DNA of 6,514 nucleotides from Blastocatellia bacterium (GTDB lineage Bacteria > Acidobacteriota > Blastocatellia > Chloracidobacteriales > JADJPF01). This document shows positions 3,771-6,514 of this stretch, one piece after another (position 1 is the first letter of the stretch; the number at the start of each line of letters is the position of its first letter). Under the pieces are notes generated by a model, which was not told where the DNA came from, made no database searches, and saw only the letters and a program-made list of their open reading frames with translations. The position numbers and the translations under genes were made by a program. The stretch is from NCBI GenBank assembly GCA_023265235.1, contig JAHFUF010000303.1:1-6514 (forward strand), written 5' to 3'.

Positions 3771-6514
3771 ATGCCATTAGAAAGACAAAAGAAAATTAAA
3801 GAGCTTTTTTGGTCAGTACTAGAAACAGCAAAAGAAAAACGATTAGCATTATTATCTCAACAATGCGCTAGCGACCAAGAAATGTATCAAGAAGTTTTGT
3901 CGCTTCTTGCCTCACACGAAGCAGCAGACTCTTTTTTGGAAAAACCTGTGGCCAACTTTGCTGCAAAACTTGTTAAACAGGAAAAAGAGATTAAAGAAAA
4001 CAAAGCGAATTTAACTAGTACTAGTAAAGATGCTTTCCTAGAACAGTTATCTGGCCATATATTAGAAGGTAAATACTTAATCGAAAAAAAACTTGGACAA
4101 GGCGGTATGGGAGCCGTTTACCAAGCTATACACCTAGGAACAAAACGCCCTGTAGCCTTAAAAGTAATTGCTCCACAATTTATGACTCATGCAGAGTTTG
4201 TGGAACGCTTTAAGCGTGAAGCTGAAGCAGCAGGTAGACTCTCACATCCTAACGTAGTGAATGTTACAGACTTTGGAATTGCTAGTTTTGGCTCAAGCAA
4301 AGTTGCTTACCTAGTAATGGAATATCTAAAAGGGTTTACTCTTGGTGAACTGCTCAAGAAAAAAGCTAAGCTCCCTGTTAGTTTTACTATAGATATTTTA
4401 GAACAAATTTGCTCAGCTATAACCGAAGCTCATAACCAAGGCATTATTCATCGGGATCTAAAGCCTGATAACATTTGGCTAGAGCCTGATGGTAGAGGTT
4501 CTTATCATGTTAAAGTCCTGGATTTTGGCTTAGCAAAATTACATTCCAACAACTTATCAGACGAAAAATCAAGCCTTTTACCAACTAGCCCTAGTAATTT
4601 ATTGACCATAACTTCTTCTGATGTTTCGTTTTCTGGTGACTACACTAAGAAATTACAATCTTATATAACTGAAAACTGTCCTGAGACTTTTGCAGAAGCA
4701 AAAACTAAAGCTTTATATGAGAAAGATACTAATATCCTTGGTGCTAGTGAAACGGCGGGTAATATTGATCCTCGTTCTGTACCAGAATGGATGACTCGTG
4801 TTGGAATGGTGCTAGGAACGCCTCTTTATATGTCACCAGAACAGTGCAATGGCCGACGACTAGATCCACGTTCTGATATTTATAGCTTAGGGGTAATTGC
4901 TTATCAAATGCTTTGTGGCGAAACTCCTTTTAGCGGTAATATGTACCAGTTAATTTATAAGCATTCAGAAATACCTCCTATCCCTTTACAAAAGAAATGC
5001 CGCGAAATCCCTACAGCAATAGCCGAAGTAGTAATGACCGCCCTAGCTAAAAACCCTACAGATAGGTTTCCTAGTGCAAAAGTTTTTGCTACCGCACTAC
5101 GCGCCAACCTAGAAGGAGACATACCATTACTTCATCATTCATTTAGTATTTATTGGAAGCATTTTATACAAATAGTAAGAATTTCTTTGCCAATAAATTT
5201 TGCTTTTGTACTGATTATTAGTTTGATATCAACAAGTTTAATGCAAACAAAATTTGACTTTGCTATTGGCAGCTTTATACATCTAGTTTGGTGGATTTTA
5301 CCCTTAATAACCTTGCTACTTTTTGGCGAAGTCAGTATTGGAGCATTTTCTTTAGCAACAAAACAACTACAAGAAACAGGGGCTATTTCAGTAAACAAAG
5401 TGCTAGCCTCTTTAGTAAAACGGTTGCCACAAATTATTGTGTCTGCTTTACATAGCTATTTGTTAGCACTTTCACAGGTTTGGAGGTTACTCTTGCCTGC
5501 TTTTCGTCTAGGTGTTCAATACTCACTTAGTAGCCCTATAGCAACACTTGAAAACAAAAAAGGTAGCCAGATAATTATAGAAAGATCTAAGGACTTAACA
5601 ACAGAATTTTATTCCATAGCTGTTTCATTAAAACTTAGAAGTTTGCTAGTTAAAAGTATTACTTTTGCTTTGTTTTTAAGCACTTTTATGGCTAATGCTT
5701 CTTTGTTTAGTAGCTTAGAGTTAAATTTTATTTCTCGTTTTACTACTATCACTTTTACTACATTGCTACTTCCAGGATTGTTTATAACCATTGTCAACCC
5801 ACTAGTAGATATAGCTATAGTACTGCTTTACTTTAGAGCTTGTGAAGCCAAGGGAGAAAGTGTTTATCAGCAAAAAGGATTAGACGAAATAGAATTTGTA
5901 GAAAAAATTAAATTTTCTCCTAAACGCAAAGCTATTTTGGTTTTTCTTTTAGTCACTTCAATATTATTTTCTACTCTTTCTTATCCTTTAATAATACCGC
6001 CTTTTGGAGAAATACCTAAAGTAGTACGACCATATATTGAAAAAGTCCCTGACTCAGAAAATGCTTGGATTGAATATAACTTAGCAATCCAAGATCTAAT
6101 AGACTTTCCAATAAATCTTAGCAACCCAAATAACAAATCAATACAAGAAATTATTGGTAATCTTTCTGCTCAACAACTAAACACGCCTGCTTATGGTAAC
6201 CTAGAAAAGATTGCACTTGGGTTAGAGGAGTTTGACGAAAAACAATTAGCCTATCTTGATGGCCATCAAGGAGCAATTAAACATTTATTAATGGGGGCAA
6301 AACGCCCTAAATCGCAATTTTATTCTGAAGTCCCAACTATGTCTTCTCCTGTACCCAGTTTGTTACAAATGAGAGCATTAGCAACATTAACTGCGGCACA
6401 AGCCCATTACTTCCAACAACAAGACAGGCTAGCAGAAGCTCTAGAGCTAGCACTAGCAAATTATAAAATGGCTACAGATATTGGAGCAGAGGCTAATTCT
6501 TCCTTGATTGCTGG
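3771..6514 (+). CDS. Membrane-bound Hanks-type Ser/Thr protein kinase with activation-segment insertion and multi-pass C-terminal region; 3' end outside window
   Basis: A stop-free frame of 914 codons runs off the right edge. The ATG at 3771 has AAAGGA 8 nt upstream; the in-frame ATG at 3720 lacks a ribosome site. Residues 1-65 are a helical leader (LFWSVLETAKEKR, then EVLSLLASHEAADSFLEKPV) of the kind that precedes acidobacterial and planctomycete kinases partnered with ECF sigmas. The kinase domain, about 100-448, has glycine loop GQGGMGAVY (109-117), Lys131, Glu150, hinge LVMEYLKG (181-188), HRDLKPDN (227-234), DFG (251-253), GTPLYMSPEQ (349-358) and SDIYSLG (368-374), so all catalytic residues are present. 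DFG and GTP are about 96 residues apart instead of roughly 20. Residues 455-745 hold at least five hydrophobic segments (about 468-490, 498-520, 625-648, 657-688, 720-742). Residues 746-914 are soluble, ending in TPR-like helices. It probably phosphorylates the adjacent sigma factor; this is inferred. Confidence 0.93.
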   Translation, partial: MPLERQKKIKELFWSVLETAKEKRLALLSQQCASDQEMYQEVLSLLASHEAADSFLEKPVANFAAKLVKQEKEIKENKANLTSTSKDAFLEQLSGHILEGKYLIEKKLGQGGMGAVYQAIHLGTKRPVALKVIAPQFMTHAEFVERFKREAEAAGRLSHPNVVNVTDFGIASFGSSKVAYLVMEYLKGFTLGELLKKKAKLPVSFTIDILEQICSAITEAHNQGIIHRDLKPDNIWLEPDGRGSYHVKVLDFGLAKLHSNNLSDEKSSLLPTSPSNLLTITSSDVSFSGDYTKKLQSYITENCPETFAEAKTKALYEKDTNILGASETAGNIDPRSVPEWMTRVGMVLGTPLYMSPEQCNGRRLDPRSDIYSLGVIAYQMLCGETPFSGNMYQLIYKHSEIPPIPLQKKCREIPTAIAEVVMTALAKNPTDRFPSAKVFATALRANLEGDIPLLHHSFSIYWKHFIQIVRISLPINFAFVLIISLISTSLMQTKFDFAIGSFIHLVWWILPLITLLLFGEVSIGAFSLATKQLQETGAISVNKVLASLVKRLPQIIVSALHSYLLALSQVWRLLLPAFRLGVQYSLSSPIATLENKKGSQIIIERSKDLTTEFYSIAVSLKLRSLLVKSITFALFLSTFMANASLFSSLELNFISRFTTITFTTLLLPGLFITIVNPLVDIAIVLLYFRACEAKGESVYQQKGLDEIEFVEKIKFSPKRKAILVFLLVTSILFSTLSYPLIIPPFGEIPKVVRPYIEKVPDSENAWIEYNLAIQDLIDFPINLSNPNNKSIQEIIGNLSAQQLNTPAYGNLEKIALGLEEFDEKQLAYLDGHQGAIKHLLMGAKRPKSQFYSEVPTMSSPVPSLLQMRALATLTAAQAHYFQQQDRLAEALELALANYKMATDIGAEANSSLIA

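Noticed and set aside
5150..5797. Two short minus-strand open frames (5150-5398 and 5609-5797)
   Set aside because: Both are antisense to the membrane part of the large kinase, which is continuously open on the plus strand. No domain or start signal is seen.

Overview
The window is AT-rich (by eye somewhat under 40% GC) and holds five genes in ordinary bacterial arrangement. The combination suggests an Acidobacteriota-type genome, possibly a low-GC member of Blastocatellia. The basis is an S46 dipeptidyl-peptidase, a Uma2-type nuclease, two Hanks-type Ser/Thr kinases, and an ECF sigma factor of the kinase-associated type followed by a large membrane kinase with an acidobacterial/planctomycete-style N-terminal module. 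This is inferred from gene type, not from any taxonomic marker.

Layout. Positions 3-1073 (+) carry the C-terminal half of an S46 serine peptidase whose start lies outside the window. It converges on a minus-strand pair, and a hairpin terminator at 1080-1105 sits between them. The pair is a Uma2/DUF820 family protein with a heptad-repeat coiled-coil tail (1115-1834) and a compact soluble Ser/Thr kinase (1909-2751) that lies upstream of it, 74 nt away. A 308-bp divergent intergenic region follows. Its right half is a nested palindromic repeat: 27-bp perfect inverted arms with an internal 27-bp direct repeat. Rightward lie an ECF sigma factor (3060-3629) and, after 141 nt, a very long kinase frame that starts at 3771 and is still open at the right edge (914 codons visible).

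How the genes may work together. The strongest functional story is the right half. The sigma factor has a threonine (Thr53) where ordinary ECF sigmas carry an acidic pair used to bind RNA polymerase. The next gene encodes a membrane Ser/Thr kinase. Together they look like a phosphorylation-activated sigma factor unit, the principle known from the ECF43/PknT pair of Vibrio. Here the kinase has two unusual additions: a Ser/Thr-rich insertion of about 75 residues in its activation segment, and a C-terminal multi-pass membrane region that resembles the YciC/glycerophosphodiester-phosphodiesterase membrane domain family. The left genes (peptidase; Uma2 plus small kinase) have no evident functional link to this unit. 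No RNA genes, CRISPR arrays, transposases or attachment sites were seen.
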